Assembly: GCA_002689655.1 (NCBI GenBank)
Contig: NZHC01000009.1
Span: 1 to 64,000 of the forward strand
DNA: 64,000 nucleotides
Reading direction: 5' to 3'
Source of the DNA: Rhodopirellula sp.
Lineage (GTDB): Bacteria; Planctomycetota; Planctomycetia; Pirellulales; Pirellulaceae
Notes under the pieces: model-generated
Database searches by the model: none
What the model was told of the DNA's origin: nothing
What the model saw: only the letters and a program-made list of their open reading frames with translations
Shown: one piece after another, positions 51,995-63,200 of the stretch
Layout: each line of letters starts with the position of its first letter
Numbering within the stretch: the first letter of the stretch is position 1
Translations under genes and position numbers: made by a program

Positions 51995-54069
51995 CTCCCC
52001 GCTTCAATTTCACTGGCAAGCTCATCGACGCGTTCCTCTGACAACCGTTGCCACTGCTGCAACTTGGGATCAGACACTTGCAAATACTCAAGTTCATGCT
52101 TGAGAGCATCGATACTGCTCATCAGCTCCAGCATTTCAGCAATTGCCCGGTCATTCATTTCCAATCGTGCGTCTTCTTCCAGACCACTTGCTTCCTTGAA
52201 AATCTTATTGATATCCAGCATTTTTCCATGCAAACGCTCGGTTCGCTCATCAATATCGCTCAGCAGGACCTCCACGCCCCCCTCCAGCAGCGCGGATCTG
52301 ATCAACCCTTCGACATCGCGTTTGTAGGACTCCATTCCTTGGACATTTCGAATGGTGAGAATATCCTCCACAATCATTTTCTTACGACCATGCCGCCCGA
52401 CACTGTTTCCTGCAAGTCGCAAACCGCCCAAAGCAATCCTCGGTGAAACCTGAAACCCACTCTCCCGATCATCATTCAGATTTGCGATCACATGCGCGTA
52501 GATACGATGCAACTTGCGTTTATGCGAACTGGCGTTTGGATTAGCGATCCGAAACAATTCCTCGTAATCGGCCTGTTCATACGAGGGCCATCGAACTTCC
52601 AGTTGTAATGGGAAGCGTTCCAGCAATGCTTTGACGGCATCGCTGTCTTTCGCAAACTGCCGTGGGTCTTTATTCGTACAAGCAACAATCACTTTCGACT
52701 TCATGTCGACAGGGGTACTACCATTCATGAAAGTCCGTCGAGTCAACACGTCCTTCAACGGCAGCAGTGCCTGCGAGGACGCATCAAGGATCTCTTCCAA
52801 CACCACCACTTCATAGGGAAGAAACGAGCGTGCGGTATCGTACTCAAGACAAACATCCAACTTGGCAATATTCGGGCCTCCCCACAGTCGGTCTTCACTC
52901 ATGCCTTCACCAAACGACTGCAGGAAAATTTGCTCGTCGGCATAGCCCATACTTCGCAACGCGGTCATCACCATCTCAGATTTACCGTGCCCGCCGGGCC
53001 CCCATAGCAGCACATTGCAAGGCTGAAAGAAACTGTGCGTCAAAACCTGCACAATTTCGTCACAGTGAATGAATCGGGACTTGAGCGTCGTCGCAATCAA
53101 ATCAGGAATGACAGATCTTGGTGCCTTCAGCGGACCGTCATCCTGACTACTAAAATCTCCGCGACCGAGCTGGATGACAAAGTTTTCCTCATTGGGCAAA
53201 CGCCGTTCAATTTTCCGTGACAAGTCGGCGGTGTAAGACTGCATGCCCTGAACAAAACGGATACTCTGAAATGCCTCAGGAACAATACAATGATCGCCTC
53301 TGACCTTTGCTGTGTTCGAGACTACTTCCAACGCTTGCAATGCCATCCTCGGCGACATGACGAAAGTCTTGGTTTCATTTAAGCCAGCAATCACAGTGGA
53401 AAGAAGGCGATGCAGCTCCCTGCCCCCGCGCGTCGCACTTGGCCTCACCTTGGCAAACAGCTCAGCATAGTTCTTCTGTTCATAACTGGGCCAACGCACC
53501 TCCTTCTGAAGTAGGAACCGCTCCATCAAGGCCTGCACAGCATCGTTCCCATCACCAAACTCACGAGGGTCCTTATTCGTGCATGCAATGACAACTTTGG
53601 CGGAAAGCGGAACCCGGTCAGGCCCGTTCATGAAAATGCGTCGGGTCAACACATCTTTCAACGGCAACAACGACTGCGCCGGCGCGTCAAAAATTTCTTC
53701 AAAGACAACGGCCTTGTATTGTGGTGACAGAAAAGACCTGTCCGTGTCGTATCGAAGACAGGTATCAAGGGAAGCCATGTCAGGACCACCCCAAAGACGA
53801 TCCTCACTCATGCCTTCCCCGAAGGACTGAATAAAAATCTCGTCGTCCTTGAGCCCTAGGGATTTGAGAGCCGTAAGCACCATATCAGACTTGCCATGCC
53901 CCCCCGGCCCCCACAGCAATAAGTTGCAAGGTTCATAGAAGGCTGCCGAAATCAGATCAGCCACCTCCCGACTGTAAACAAACTTATCCGCCAACGCCTC
54001 GCGGGCCGTGGGAAGAATCTCTACACGCGGGGTCGGCAACCATGCCCAATCATTGGATTGCATTGACAT
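51991..54069 (-). CDS. Tandem-module MoxR/RavA-like AAA+ ATPase
   Basis: 692 residues from the ATG at 54069, preceded by AGGAG. Two AAA+ modules of about 290 residues are closely similar to each other. Module 1 has Walker A GPGGHGKS at 54-61; module 2 repeats it near 356. Both contain SFGEGMSEDRLWGGP and then LLPLKDVLTRR. Walker B reads FEE and LEE instead of the usual DE. VIACTNKDPR (sensor 1) and ERF..Q.EVRWPSYEQ follow in both. After module 2 comes a C-terminal coiled-coil-like tail of about 120 residues. The modules most resemble RavA/MoxR chaperone-like ATPases, which remodel complexes with a vWA partner; here one polypeptide carries two. No membrane segment is seen. Confidence 0.9.
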   Translation of the reverse strand: MSMQSNDWAWLPTPRVEILPTAREALADKFVYSREVADLISAAFYEPCNLLLWGPGGHGKSDMVLTALKSLGLKDDEIFIQSFGEGMSEDRLWGGPDMASLDTCLRYDTDRSFLSPQYKAVVFEEIFDAPAQSLLPLKDVLTRRIFMNGPDRVPLSAKVVIACTNKDPREFGDGNDAVQALMERFLLQKEVRWPSYEQKNYAELFAKVRPSATRGGRELHRLLSTVIAGLNETKTFVMSPRMALQALEVVSNTAKVRGDHCIVPEAFQSIRFVQGMQSYTADLSRKIERRLPNEENFVIQLGRGDFSSQDDGPLKAPRSVIPDLIATTLKSRFIHCDEIVQVLTHSFFQPCNVLLWGPGGHGKSEMVMTALRSMGYADEQIFLQSFGEGMSEDRLWGGPNIAKLDVCLEYDTARSFLPYEVVVLEEILDASSQALLPLKDVLTRRTFMNGSTPVDMKSKVIVACTNKDPRQFAKDSDAVKALLERFPLQLEVRWPSYEQADYEELFRIANPNASSHKRKLHRIYAHVIANLNDDRESGFQVSPRIALGGLRLAGNSVGRHGRKKMIVEDILTIRNVQGMESYKRDVEGLIRSALLEGGVEVLLSDIDERTERLHGKMLDINKIFKEASGLEEDARLEMNDRAIAEMLELMSSIDALKHELEYLQVSDPKLQQWQRLSEERVDELASEIEAGR

Positions 54070-54661
54070 GCAACTCCTGCAGCAAAGCTCGGGCACTACC
54101 GCCTTAAGACAATCCAAAAGCAACGAAAAGAGAGCCCGTGGCTTGCATCTTCTCAGGAAACCGTGCATCGGAAAAGCACCAACCTGGCTTACCGAGACAA
54201 AATCATGCAGGGGAACTCGACCACCGACAAAGCAAACGACATGTCCGCCAACTCCTTCTTCAAGCCCCCCCGTACCTACCCCCGCACCTGCCCACCGTAC
54301 CTTGAGTTCAGCTGCAAAAGCAGTCATCAGGGAGAAAAACCGTGACGCTGAAAGAAGAGTGGCACGACTGTTGCGAGACTACCGCGAGGCTCCTACGCGG
54401 CATCAGACTTACTCGCTAACTCATTGCGAACGCAGATTCGGATGATTTTTCAGCTGTCAATTTTTGCCATGGAGTACCGTTAAAAAACGAACAGTCCAAA
54501 AATATCTTAAAAACAGGGCCGTAGCGCTCCCTTAAAACACCTGCGAGAGGCCTCATGGCTGAATAAACCGGATATAATCAGTTTAGCTCGCCTCCCACCT
54601 AATCAAAGCGTTCCGTCATACCACCGTCCGGCGTCCAGTTCACCAGAAGATCCCTCATCAA
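54070..54661. other. Divergent promoter region of the two vWA-system operons
   Basis: About 590 bases between the AAA ATPase start (minus) and the DUF58 start (plus). The frame of the AAA gene extends into it, but the extra 86 residues are not family-like. AT-rich stretches at about 54460-54600 (for example GGATATAATCAG near 54570) could hold promoters for the plus-strand operon. No gene is supported. Confidence 0.55.
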
Positions 54662-55564
54662 ATGCGCATTCTGGATCTCATCACACCGAAGGATCTTTCT
54701 CGGGTAGCAAAACTGCAAATACTTGCCCGGCAGGTTGTCGAGGGCCTTTGCTCCGGCCGGCACCGATCCCCACATAAGGGCTTCAGTGTCGAATTCAAAG
54801 AGCACCGACCCTACGTTCGTGGTGACGAACTGAGTGACATTGACTGGAAGGTGTTCGCAAAGAGCGACCGACTGTACATCCGAGAATTTGAAGAAGATAC
54901 CAATCTTCGCTGCACCTTAGTGGTCGATCGCAGTGGATCCATGCGATACCGAGGCGAACGCTCGGAAGGTCGTAGCAAGTACCAATATGCACAACAACTT
55001 GCGGCCTCGCTTGCCTACCTGATGCTCGGCCAGCAAGATACGGTCGGCCTCATTACGTTCGACGATGATTTACGGGACCAGTTACCTCCACGCAGTCGAC
55101 CATCACACCTGCAGGCGTTGCTTTCAGCTTTAGCAATGGATAGCAGCAAGCGTGAAACGGACCTCGGAGGCGTATTTCGAAAAATTGCCTCAAAGCTTGG
55201 ACGACGTGGACTGGTCATCATCATTTCTGATGCGATGGGTGACACGAGTTCAATCTCGCGATCGCTGGCACACATCCGAAGCTCGAAGCACGAAGTGCTA
55301 TTTTTCCAAATCATGGATCCTGACGAGATCGATTTCCCGTTTTCGGGGCGGATTCAATTCCGTGACCTTGAACAGACTGACAACGAGCATACCGTCGAAG
55401 CAGTCTCGATTCGAGAAGCCTACCTGAAGCGTCTTCGCGAGCACGACAAGAAGCTTCGTACTGCCTGCCGCACGAACAAGGTTGACTTAATTCGTATGAC
55501 GACGGATCGCCCCTTTGCCGATGCGTTGCACGAATACCTGGCATTACGGAGGAGATTGAGATGA
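54662..55564 (+). CDS. DUF58 family protein (vWA-like)
   Basis: This 300-residue protein is first in the plus-strand operon. It has the DUF58 core: HKGFSVEFKEHRPYVRGDELSDIDWK (shown split as KGFSVEFKEHRPY and GDELSDIDWKVFAKS), then VVDRSGSM, which fits a MIDAS DxSxS motif. DUF58 proteins are normally encoded beside MoxR ATPase genes. Here the ATPase is on the opposite strand. The stop overlaps the next ATG by four bases. It is soluble, with no signal peptide. Confidence 0.93.
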   Translation: MRILDLITPKDLSRVAKLQILARQVVEGLCSGRHRSPHKGFSVEFKEHRPYVRGDELSDIDWKVFAKSDRLYIREFEEDTNLRCTLVVDRSGSMRYRGERSEGRSKYQYAQQLAASLAYLMLGQQDTVGLITFDDDLRDQLPPRSRPSHLQALLSALAMDSSKRETDLGGVFRKIASKLGRRGLVIIISDAMGDTSSISRSLAHIRSSKHEVLFFQIMDPDEIDFPFSGRIQFRDLEQTDNEHTVEAVSIREAYLKRLREHDKKLRTACRTNKVDLIRMTTDRPFADALHEYLALRRRLR

Positions 55565-57924
55565 CGTTGCTCAACGGCCTCCTTGCCTTCGGTGCTCTTG
55601 CGTTCACCATACCGCTTGCGATTCACTTATTGTTCCGTAGTCGATTCAAGACAGTCGACTGGGGTGCCATGCACTTGCTGGATACCGTAGTCCGGGTCAA
55701 TCGTCGTCGCATTCAACTGCTACATTTGCTATTACTTTTGCTGCGATGCTTATTGCCAGTCTTACTGGCACTGTGTCTTGCACGCCCGATTTTGACAGGA
55801 TTCCAAACCCTGCCAGGGGATGCTCCCCAATCTTTGATCATTGCCATTGATGACAGCCGCAGCATGTCAGCCCGGGACGGCGGCGAGACAGGCATGTCAC
55901 GAATGGGACGTTTGCAGCAGGCATTGGCCGACATTGTTGGCGGCTTATCGAGGCGAGACGAGGTCATTCTCATACGATCCAGTGATGTTGAGTCACCGCC
56001 CGCTTCCATGGGCGTGCAAGAAGCTTTGCGGCAGATCAAAACCCTAGAAACCGAGTATGGCCCCGTCGACCTGGATCGGCTCGTCCGTGCCGCTGTCGAG
56101 GCCTCGAACGACAGTTCACACCCACAACGCCGCGTGATCATTGCCTCCGACTTCCAGAGTCAAATGGTACACAGCGGCGTGCTTGAATCGCTGCAGCGAA
56201 TGGCCACTTCACTTTCGGCCATGGCCATTCGTCCTGTGATCAGTTTTTTGAATTTTGGACAGAACTCCGAACAACTGGCAAACGTTTCGGTTGACTCGAT
56301 TGATATTCAATCGCCCGCCGTTGTAGCGGGACGCAATGCCCGCTACGTCGCACGCATTCGCAGCTCCTTCGACACCCCGGCTCGCGACTTGCGGCTCGTC
56401 TGGTCCGTCGATGGCCAAGCGTTAGAGCCCCGCACGATCACCATTCCCCCACGGTCCAGTATTACATCCCAACTGACGAGAAATATTGAACAGGTTGGAG
56501 TGCACGAGATTAGCCTGCTAGTCGAACACAGCGATGCGTTACTGCCCGACAATCGACGCTCCATTGCCGTTGACGTGATTCGCGAAGTCTCAGTGCTACT
56601 GGTCGATGGAATGCCAAGCAGCAACCCACTGGAAGGTGAAACCGATTATCTTGCGATCGCACTCAGCCCCTTTGCTTTCGGTGGACAGGATCAACCCGAT
56701 GCAGTCCGCACTTCAGTCATTGAACCCCAAGAGCTGTTAAAAAAATTAGACGAGCAAGCTCCCGATGTGATCATCATGGCGAACGTCGAAAGCATTGAAG
56801 GGGCGTCGCGGCGGCGGATTTCAGAATTTGTCAATGAGGGCGGCAGCCTGATCCTGTTTGATGGTGATCAGGTCAATGCAGGCTCGTACAACGCACCTTG
56901 GGAATCCACCAACACGTCATGGAACTTACCAGCACAACTTGGAGAAATAGCTGGCGAACCCACCGATGACAGCGGTCAACTCGTGAGTGAGGAACCACCA
57001 CCACTTCCCATTGGAAATGCCAATCCGCTTTACACGCCATGGAATCTTCTCGGCTCAGAGGATCAGCGACCCTTTGCCGACGTCGAGATTTACCGCTACC
57101 GAAAGCTGACCCCCAATCGAGTAGCCAATTCGAAATTTGACAGCGATGCTGAGGGCAATTCCGAGCTGGACACGACATCAGCAGATGCCTTGGAATCAGA
57201 GATAAACACCGTCACCAACTTATTGACAATGGCAAACGGTGATCCCATCGCTGTATCAGGACGACGTGGGAAAGGACGGGTACTGCAATTTGCGATTCCC
57301 TGCAACACTGCGTGGTCTTCGCTTCCCATGCGTCTGGTCTATCTGCCAATGGTACAACAACTGGTCCTCGACTTGGCGGGATCGCGTAAGCAGACGACGG
57401 TGGATGTCGGCAACGGATTTTCCGTCGCCCTGAATGAATTTGTAACGACAGTACCCTCTGCTCAGCAAAAACAAGCAGATGCCAGCCCCCCAACGCAAGA
57501 CGAAGAAAACGATGCAAGTGTCACGTACAGCGTCGAATATGCAGGGGAACCGGAACAACTCATCGAGAGCATTGAGAAAGGTGATAGCGAACTATTGATT
57601 CCATCAACTCAGGTCGGTGGAACTTATGTATTCCGAAAAACGCTTCCGAAAAAAGAGGGTAGCCCGGAGATCAGTTCAACACTGCGAGTCGTCGAAGTGC
57701 CGTCGGAAGAATCAAAGCTTCGCGATGTAGAGGCAGACAGATTAGCCACTGCGGCCGAATTGATCGATGCCAACATCTACACCGATCGGCAGGAACTAGA
57801 AAGCGACGACCGAACCCGCAGATTTGGCCGAGAGATGTGGCGTTGGCTGCTGATCGGGTTGCTAATCCTGATGATTGGTGAATTGCTGCTGCAGCAACGG
57901 GTATCGAAAGTGGGGGCAGCATGA
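55561..57924 (+). CDS. BatA-like membrane protein with N-terminal aerotolerance and vWA domains
   Basis: A 787-residue protein. The N-terminal NGLLAFGALAFTIPLAIHLLFRSR is the BatA-type N-terminal membrane segment (shown as two parts here: NGLLAFGALAF and TIPLAIHLLF), with a second helix at about 55-75. A vWA domain with MIDAS D-D-S-R-S (about residue 97) follows (IIAIDDSRSMSARDG). The middle has a Rossmann-like or GATase-like segment (VIIMANVESIEGASRRRI... GGSLILFDGD), as is usual in this family, then a C-terminal membrane helix (WLLIGLLILMIGELLL). The ATG overlaps the DUF58 stop and has AGGAG before it. Acts at the inner membrane; partner of the DUF58 and AAA proteins. Confidence 0.9.
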   Translation: MTLLNGLLAFGALAFTIPLAIHLLFRSRFKTVDWGAMHLLDTVVRVNRRRIQLLHLLLLLLRCLLPVLLALCLARPILTGFQTLPGDAPQSLIIAIDDSRSMSARDGGETGMSRMGRLQQALADIVGGLSRRDEVILIRSSDVESPPASMGVQEALRQIKTLETEYGPVDLDRLVRAAVEASNDSSHPQRRVIIASDFQSQMVHSGVLESLQRMATSLSAMAIRPVISFLNFGQNSEQLANVSVDSIDIQSPAVVAGRNARYVARIRSSFDTPARDLRLVWSVDGQALEPRTITIPPRSSITSQLTRNIEQVGVHEISLLVEHSDALLPDNRRSIAVDVIREVSVLLVDGMPSSNPLEGETDYLAIALSPFAFGGQDQPDAVRTSVIEPQELLKKLDEQAPDVIIMANVESIEGASRRRISEFVNEGGSLILFDGDQVNAGSYNAPWESTNTSWNLPAQLGEIAGEPTDDSGQLVSEEPPPLPIGNANPLYTPWNLLGSEDQRPFADVEIYRYRKLTPNRVANSKFDSDAEGNSELDTTSADALESEINTVTNLLTMANGDPIAVSGRRGKGRVLQFAIPCNTAWSSLPMRLVYLPMVQQLVLDLAGSRKQTTVDVGNGFSVALNEFVTTVPSAQQKQADASPPTQDEENDASVTYSVEYAGEPEQLIESIEKGDSELLIPSTQVGGTYVFRKTLPKKEGSPEISSTLRVVEVPSEESKLRDVEADRLATAAELIDANIYTDRQELESDDRTRRFGREMWRWLLIGLLILMIGELLLQQRVSKVGAA

Positions 57925-60269
57925 TTTCATCCATCCGCTTTGCAGGAGAGATGCACCCTGCGGTGGTACTGTTGCTTTCTGCAACCACTGGTGCCGTTGT
58001 ATTCTGGCTGTACTTTCGGGAGAGCCGCAAAGTAGCCTCTCCGTACAAATACCTGTTGCCCACTTTGCGAGCTGCCGCTGTCGCGTTTGCCATTTTGATT
58101 CTCGCGGGTCCCGTTTGGCATCGCCGTCAGGTTGTGGGCACACTTGGACGCGTCGTGTTCGCCGTTGATACGTCGGAAAGCATGTCGATGACGGACACTT
58201 TTGAATCCGATGCGGGCTCATCCAGACTCAGCCGTGCTCTGCGAATGCTCACCGGTGACGACACCAGTCCCGGTTGGCTGGAGTTGTTAAAGGAAACGCA
58301 CGAGGTTGATGTTATCGCGTTCTCATCAGGCGATCCATCGCTCGTGTGGTCAAGCAGTGACGACGAACCTCTACCCGCTGGCTTTGAAATGGAACCAGAC
58401 GGACAACGAACTGATTTGGCCACTGGGATGGCCACCACACTTGCAACAATTGCGTCAATGGCAAGCGACGAAATCGAACGCGCCCCGAACGCATCGATCA
58501 GCCGCGCTGCCTTGGTTGTCCTATCAGACGGTCGTGACAACGCCGGCAATGCTCCGCTTGAATTGGCCGAACGCCTCGAAACGACAGGGGTTGCTGTCCA
58601 TGGCTTCGGATTGGGCTCGGAAGATGAACCGAGTGACCTGGGTATCGTCAATGTCATTCGCCCCGAGAATGTCGCATCAGACGGGCGTTTGGCAGGCGAA
58701 ATCATTTTGCGAAACTTGGGAGAGCCTTCCAATCAGGACACGACCGAGCGTGTGCTAAGAATCGAGTCAAACGGAAAAATTGTATGGCAGAAAACAGTAA
58801 GTGCTGCAGACGGACCTCTTCAGAAGATTGCCTTTGATCTTGATGTTGCCGATGTACTTGCAGAAATCGGCGGGGAAAACCCACGTGGCGTGCGTCGCAA
58901 CTCGGTGGTCATGGATTTGCGAGCAGCGATCGATCCACCGAAAGGCGATACAAACGCCAAAAACAATGCCTTGCCGTTCCGTGTTTCAGCGTCCACACGC
59001 GACCGACGCCTATTGATTCTTGATGGCTCCAGTCGATGGGAAACACGCTATCTGCGGAACCTGTTTGAGCGAGATCCTGCTTGGATTGTCGACACAGTGT
59101 TGTACGGGCCGGGAACAGACCAACCTCGAGTCAAGAGAGGTGAGGAGAGCGGCGAGTTCCCCAACACACGTGAAGCAATGGGCAAGTACGACGCCATCAT
59201 CATGGGCGAAGTACCACCAGATCAGTTCCGCGAAACGGACGCCAACCTGTTACGCGACTTTGTCACCCGCGGCGGTGGTTTGATTCTGATTGACGGCCAT
59301 TACAAACGCTTACGTGAAATCGCTAAAACGGAATTACCCGAACTTGTCCCCGTCAACTATCTCGATGAAAACCGCATGGGCGTCAAATACGTTCGCCCCA
59401 CTCGGATTGGCATGCAGCGCCCCGCTCTAAATCTGTGGAGCGACAAAAACACGCTTGCTGAATTCTGGGAGAACCTGCCAACGCCTTCAGCCGCGATTCG
59501 GCTGGAACCACAAGAGGGTGTCGAGGTTTGGGCGAACTCGTTTTCCGAAGATGGCGTGACCTCACCATGGCTGGTCACCCGAATGTATGGAGCAGGGCGG
59601 GTTTTTTACCTCGCCAGCGACCAAACCTGGCGGTGGCGATACAAAGTCGCCGACAGATTCCATGCCCGCTTCTGGAATCAACTGCTCAACGCTGTGATGC
59701 AGCCACCCTACTCTGCGGCAGATGAATACCTGGCGTTGGGGACAGATCAAGTCGAATACGACGCGGGAGAAACCGCGATGATTCGAGTACGAATCCAAGA
59801 CCCCGAAGGAAAACCGGTAGGCGATGCTACTGTTGATGCATTACTCATGGAAAACGACCAGATCGTTGCCATCGTACCGTTGTCCGTCGATGACCCGGCT
59901 CGCGGTACCTACCGCGGACAAACCCCGCCTCTGGAAGCCGGGACTTATGATATCCGCATTCGTGCCAGCGGATTTGACTCCAATGCATTGCAAGCAAGTG
60001 CCCCCATTTGGGTCGGGACACCAGACATGGTCGAATTAGATCGTGTCAGCTTGAGTGCCGGCACGTTGCAACAAATAGCTGAATCAGGCGGTGGAACCTA
60101 TTTCCACGAATCGTCTGGAGACGACATACTGGAAACGTTGAAACCACTCTCCAGTGGCTCCATCATTGAAAGTGACATTCTGATTTGGCAGTCTTTTTAT
60201 TGGTTCTGGGCAATCGTCGCGATGCTTGCGGCAGAGTGGTGGTTGCGCAAACGGGCAGGATTGGTGTAA
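57921..60269 (+). CDS. Membrane-anchored vWA protein
   Basis: A 782-residue protein. It has two N-terminal helices (HPAVVLLLSATTGAVVFWLY and AAAVAFAILILAGPVW) and a vWA domain with DTSES (VVFAVDTSESMSM, about residue 76) and LVVLSDGRDN. A large extracytoplasmic middle part includes a segment like GATase/DUF4159 folds (MGKYDAIIMGEVPPDQF... RGGGLILIDG). An Ig-like region with ETAMIRVRIQDPEGKPV and a C-terminal helix (WFWAIVAMLAAEWW) follow. Its start overlaps the previous stop by four bases. Same superfamily as the BatA-like protein, presumably a paralogous partner. Confidence 0.9.
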   Translation: MISSIRFAGEMHPAVVLLLSATTGAVVFWLYFRESRKVASPYKYLLPTLRAAAVAFAILILAGPVWHRRQVVGTLGRVVFAVDTSESMSMTDTFESDAGSSRLSRALRMLTGDDTSPGWLELLKETHEVDVIAFSSGDPSLVWSSSDDEPLPAGFEMEPDGQRTDLATGMATTLATIASMASDEIERAPNASISRAALVVLSDGRDNAGNAPLELAERLETTGVAVHGFGLGSEDEPSDLGIVNVIRPENVASDGRLAGEIILRNLGEPSNQDTTERVLRIESNGKIVWQKTVSAADGPLQKIAFDLDVADVLAEIGGENPRGVRRNSVVMDLRAAIDPPKGDTNAKNNALPFRVSASTRDRRLLILDGSSRWETRYLRNLFERDPAWIVDTVLYGPGTDQPRVKRGEESGEFPNTREAMGKYDAIIMGEVPPDQFRETDANLLRDFVTRGGGLILIDGHYKRLREIAKTELPELVPVNYLDENRMGVKYVRPTRIGMQRPALNLWSDKNTLAEFWENLPTPSAAIRLEPQEGVEVWANSFSEDGVTSPWLVTRMYGAGRVFYLASDQTWRWRYKVADRFHARFWNQLLNAVMQPPYSAADEYLALGTDQVEYDAGETAMIRVRIQDPEGKPVGDATVDALLMENDQIVAIVPLSVDDPARGTYRGQTPPLEAGTYDIRIRASGFDSNALQASAPIWVGTPDMVELDRVSLSAGTLQQIAESGGGTYFHESSGDDILETLKPLSSGSIIESDILIWQSFYWFWAIVAMLAAEWWLRKRAGLV

Positions 60270-60272
60270 ACA

Positions 60273-63200
60273 ATGTCGTTAGATACTAATTTTTCACGTG
60301 GGCTAAAACTCGACCCCCAGACCACCCATGCGCTGAGTCATTTTGCTCAGCGCCGACGCATGCTTCTGCTGCTACGCAGTGTGGCCGGTGGCCTCGCATT
60401 TTTGATATTGGTAATGGCGTTTGTTGCCGTCTGTGATTACCTGTTTCTGCTTTCAGATGGCGTCCGCTGGACATTGAGTCTGACGAGTTACGCTGCCGCT
60501 TTGTTTGCGTTCTGGTTTCTGGGTTTACGACATATTAGGAAGCATGATCCCCGATCCATTGCCCGCAAGCTTGAATCTGCGGACCCTCTTTTGCGCGAGG
60601 ATCTGCTATCGGCTGTTGAACTGGCCGACCCCAACGAAGCCAATGGTTCAATCGGTTTCCGAAATGAGCTGCAGCAAGACGTAGGACGCCGATCAGCCGG
60701 ACTCGACTTCAGCAAAGTACTCCCGGTCAAACTTATCAAACGCTGGTTGCTCACGTCGGCTTTGATCACTTTTGCTTTTCTCACACTTTTCGCGATCCCG
60801 CAGCTGCAATTCGCGCGACGCATCGCCCGTGCCATGCTTCCCATGGTGGCAATTGAGCGAGCATCCTCCACCGACATTGAGATCCTGAAACCCACGCCAC
60901 CGACGGGCTTTGTTGCTGAAGGTGATGCCGTTGGCGTAGTCGTTCACGTCAGCGGTGAGCCCGCGGAGGAGGTCTATTTACAATGGATCACAACGGATGG
61001 CCTTGAAGGCGAAACCGTCATGACTCCCCGAATCAGTTCACCTAAGACCACCCAAACGGGCACGCTGGATCACCAAGACACCTATGCCGCGAACCTCTCG
61101 ATCGGCACCACGCCACTGAGGTATCGAATCATCGCAGGCGATGGCATTACGCTTTGGCATGAATTGACGCCCCTTCCACGTCCCAGTGTCAACGTGTTTG
61201 AAAAGCGTTATGAGTTTCCCTCTTACGCCAAGTTACCGGACCGAATTGAAACCGCCGAGCATGGCGACCTTAAGGCGATGACCGGATCGAAGGTGTTGCT
61301 TACCGTACGTTTTGATGAGCCCGTCGAAAATGCACACATTAGCTTTGGTGATCGTGGCGTCACTCCTTGGCAATTGAAGCCAGTCGAGGGCAACGAACAC
61401 GAGTTCACTGCGACTTTCCCAATCAGTTCGGCTGCTAATTACCAAATTGACGCGACAAGTCGGCGATCAGGTTTGAACAATCCCTTTAGCCCACAGTATT
61501 CCGTCACCCCGGTCCCAGATGCATCACCTGCAGTTCAGTGGGATACATCACTTCCCAACACCGTGCTCGTCTCACCCATCGACGTGCTACCAATGCGGGT
61601 GATAGCCACAGACGATCTACCAATCGATGATGTCGTACAGGAATATCGGATCAATGGTGGCCCTTTGGTTCGTGTCCCGCTGCCAATTGAGATCCCAAGT
61701 CGTGATTTGAATATCAGCTGGAACTGGGACCTACTGACCCTTGGCAACAAAATGAAAGGTCAGAACAACGCGTCTCAAGAAACCCTGCAACTCTCCGGGG
61801 GTGACATCATTCAGACTCGTGTGGTGGCAATCGATCGAAAGGGGCAAGCGGGCGTGTCGCGCTTCCTCGAAGTACTAATCGCTGAACCTGGATTTGACCG
61901 CAACCGACATGACCATCTCAACTCGATGCGAATAATCACGGAAGCAATCGCCAAATGGGCGAAAGAAGTGTCCGACTTGATGCAAACCGCCAGCGAAAAC
62001 AAGCAAGATAAGTTTAACGAAACCATTGAAAAAGCCACTCAACTGAACGCACAACGCGAACCATTGATGCAGCTTTTGAAACAGCAGATCCAATCCTCAG
62101 GAAAGTCCATTCAGTCCAGTGAATGGGAGCTTGTCGGGCGAAGCATTGCCAAGGTCGACCGTGAGCTGAGAAACTGGATTTCTGAGTCAAATTGGGTACA
62201 TTTGCAAGAAAGCGATGCATGGAAATCTGATCGTGAGCAAGCAACACGGAATTTAATAAACCGCGCAAAGAGAATGGTTCAGGACGCATCCCGCATCAAA
62301 CGATACACCCAAGCTATTTTCGGCAAGACACTTTCAATCGGCATCATCGACGATGTCATGGCTCTCCAAGAGAGTGTCACACCTTTGACAAACTCCGAGG
62401 ACCCAAACGCAGCAAAACGATTACCCCGACACCTCAAAGTCGCCATCGGCCGTTTGGAAGCAATTGAATTGTTGATCCAAGAACATATCGATGCATTGCC
62501 CGACTCGACCTCGACTCACTTGGACACATGGACCAACTGGATCGACTCATGGGCATCGCGATTACAGGCATCGATTGATGAACCGCCAAGTGAAGCATCT
62601 GCACAAGCCCTCATCACCAGTTTTCAGAGAGAATTGCAGAATCAACATCGCTCCGGCATTTTTGACGCCAGACTCACCGCCACTCTGTCAGACATGCTTC
62701 GAGAACTGCAGATCCAGGTCAGCAGTTCCGGCGACAACGTTCGTCAGTTACTTCTGTCAGGCGAAGCCATCAATCGCGAAAAGCAGAACCAGGAAGAATC
62801 GGAGGACAATTCCGACAACGCCGCGCAAGCCGCACGATCATTGGCTCTCGGGGAATTGCAATTCAGTTTGGCTCGCGATTCGATTCTGAAGCGTTTATCG
62901 CAGGACGAAGCGTTGCACCGCAGTCGAATGAACCTGGACCCCCAGTTTGCCGCTGACTTGAATTTGATGCATCGAGCAATCGACAACGTCACTGAAAATG
63001 GGTTCACCGCCTATCGTGACGAAAACCCCACCCCGATGCACCAGAAGCTTGGCTACGCATTTCAAACGCTCGAAGCTTATCACGTGGCAAAGCGGTATCT
63101 GACAGAACTGCGTGAACTGCTGTTGGCTGAAAGACAACTGGAAACAAACGCCAATTCCAAGATTGATCACGCTCACAGGCTTGATCGTGTGGGCGTTGGG

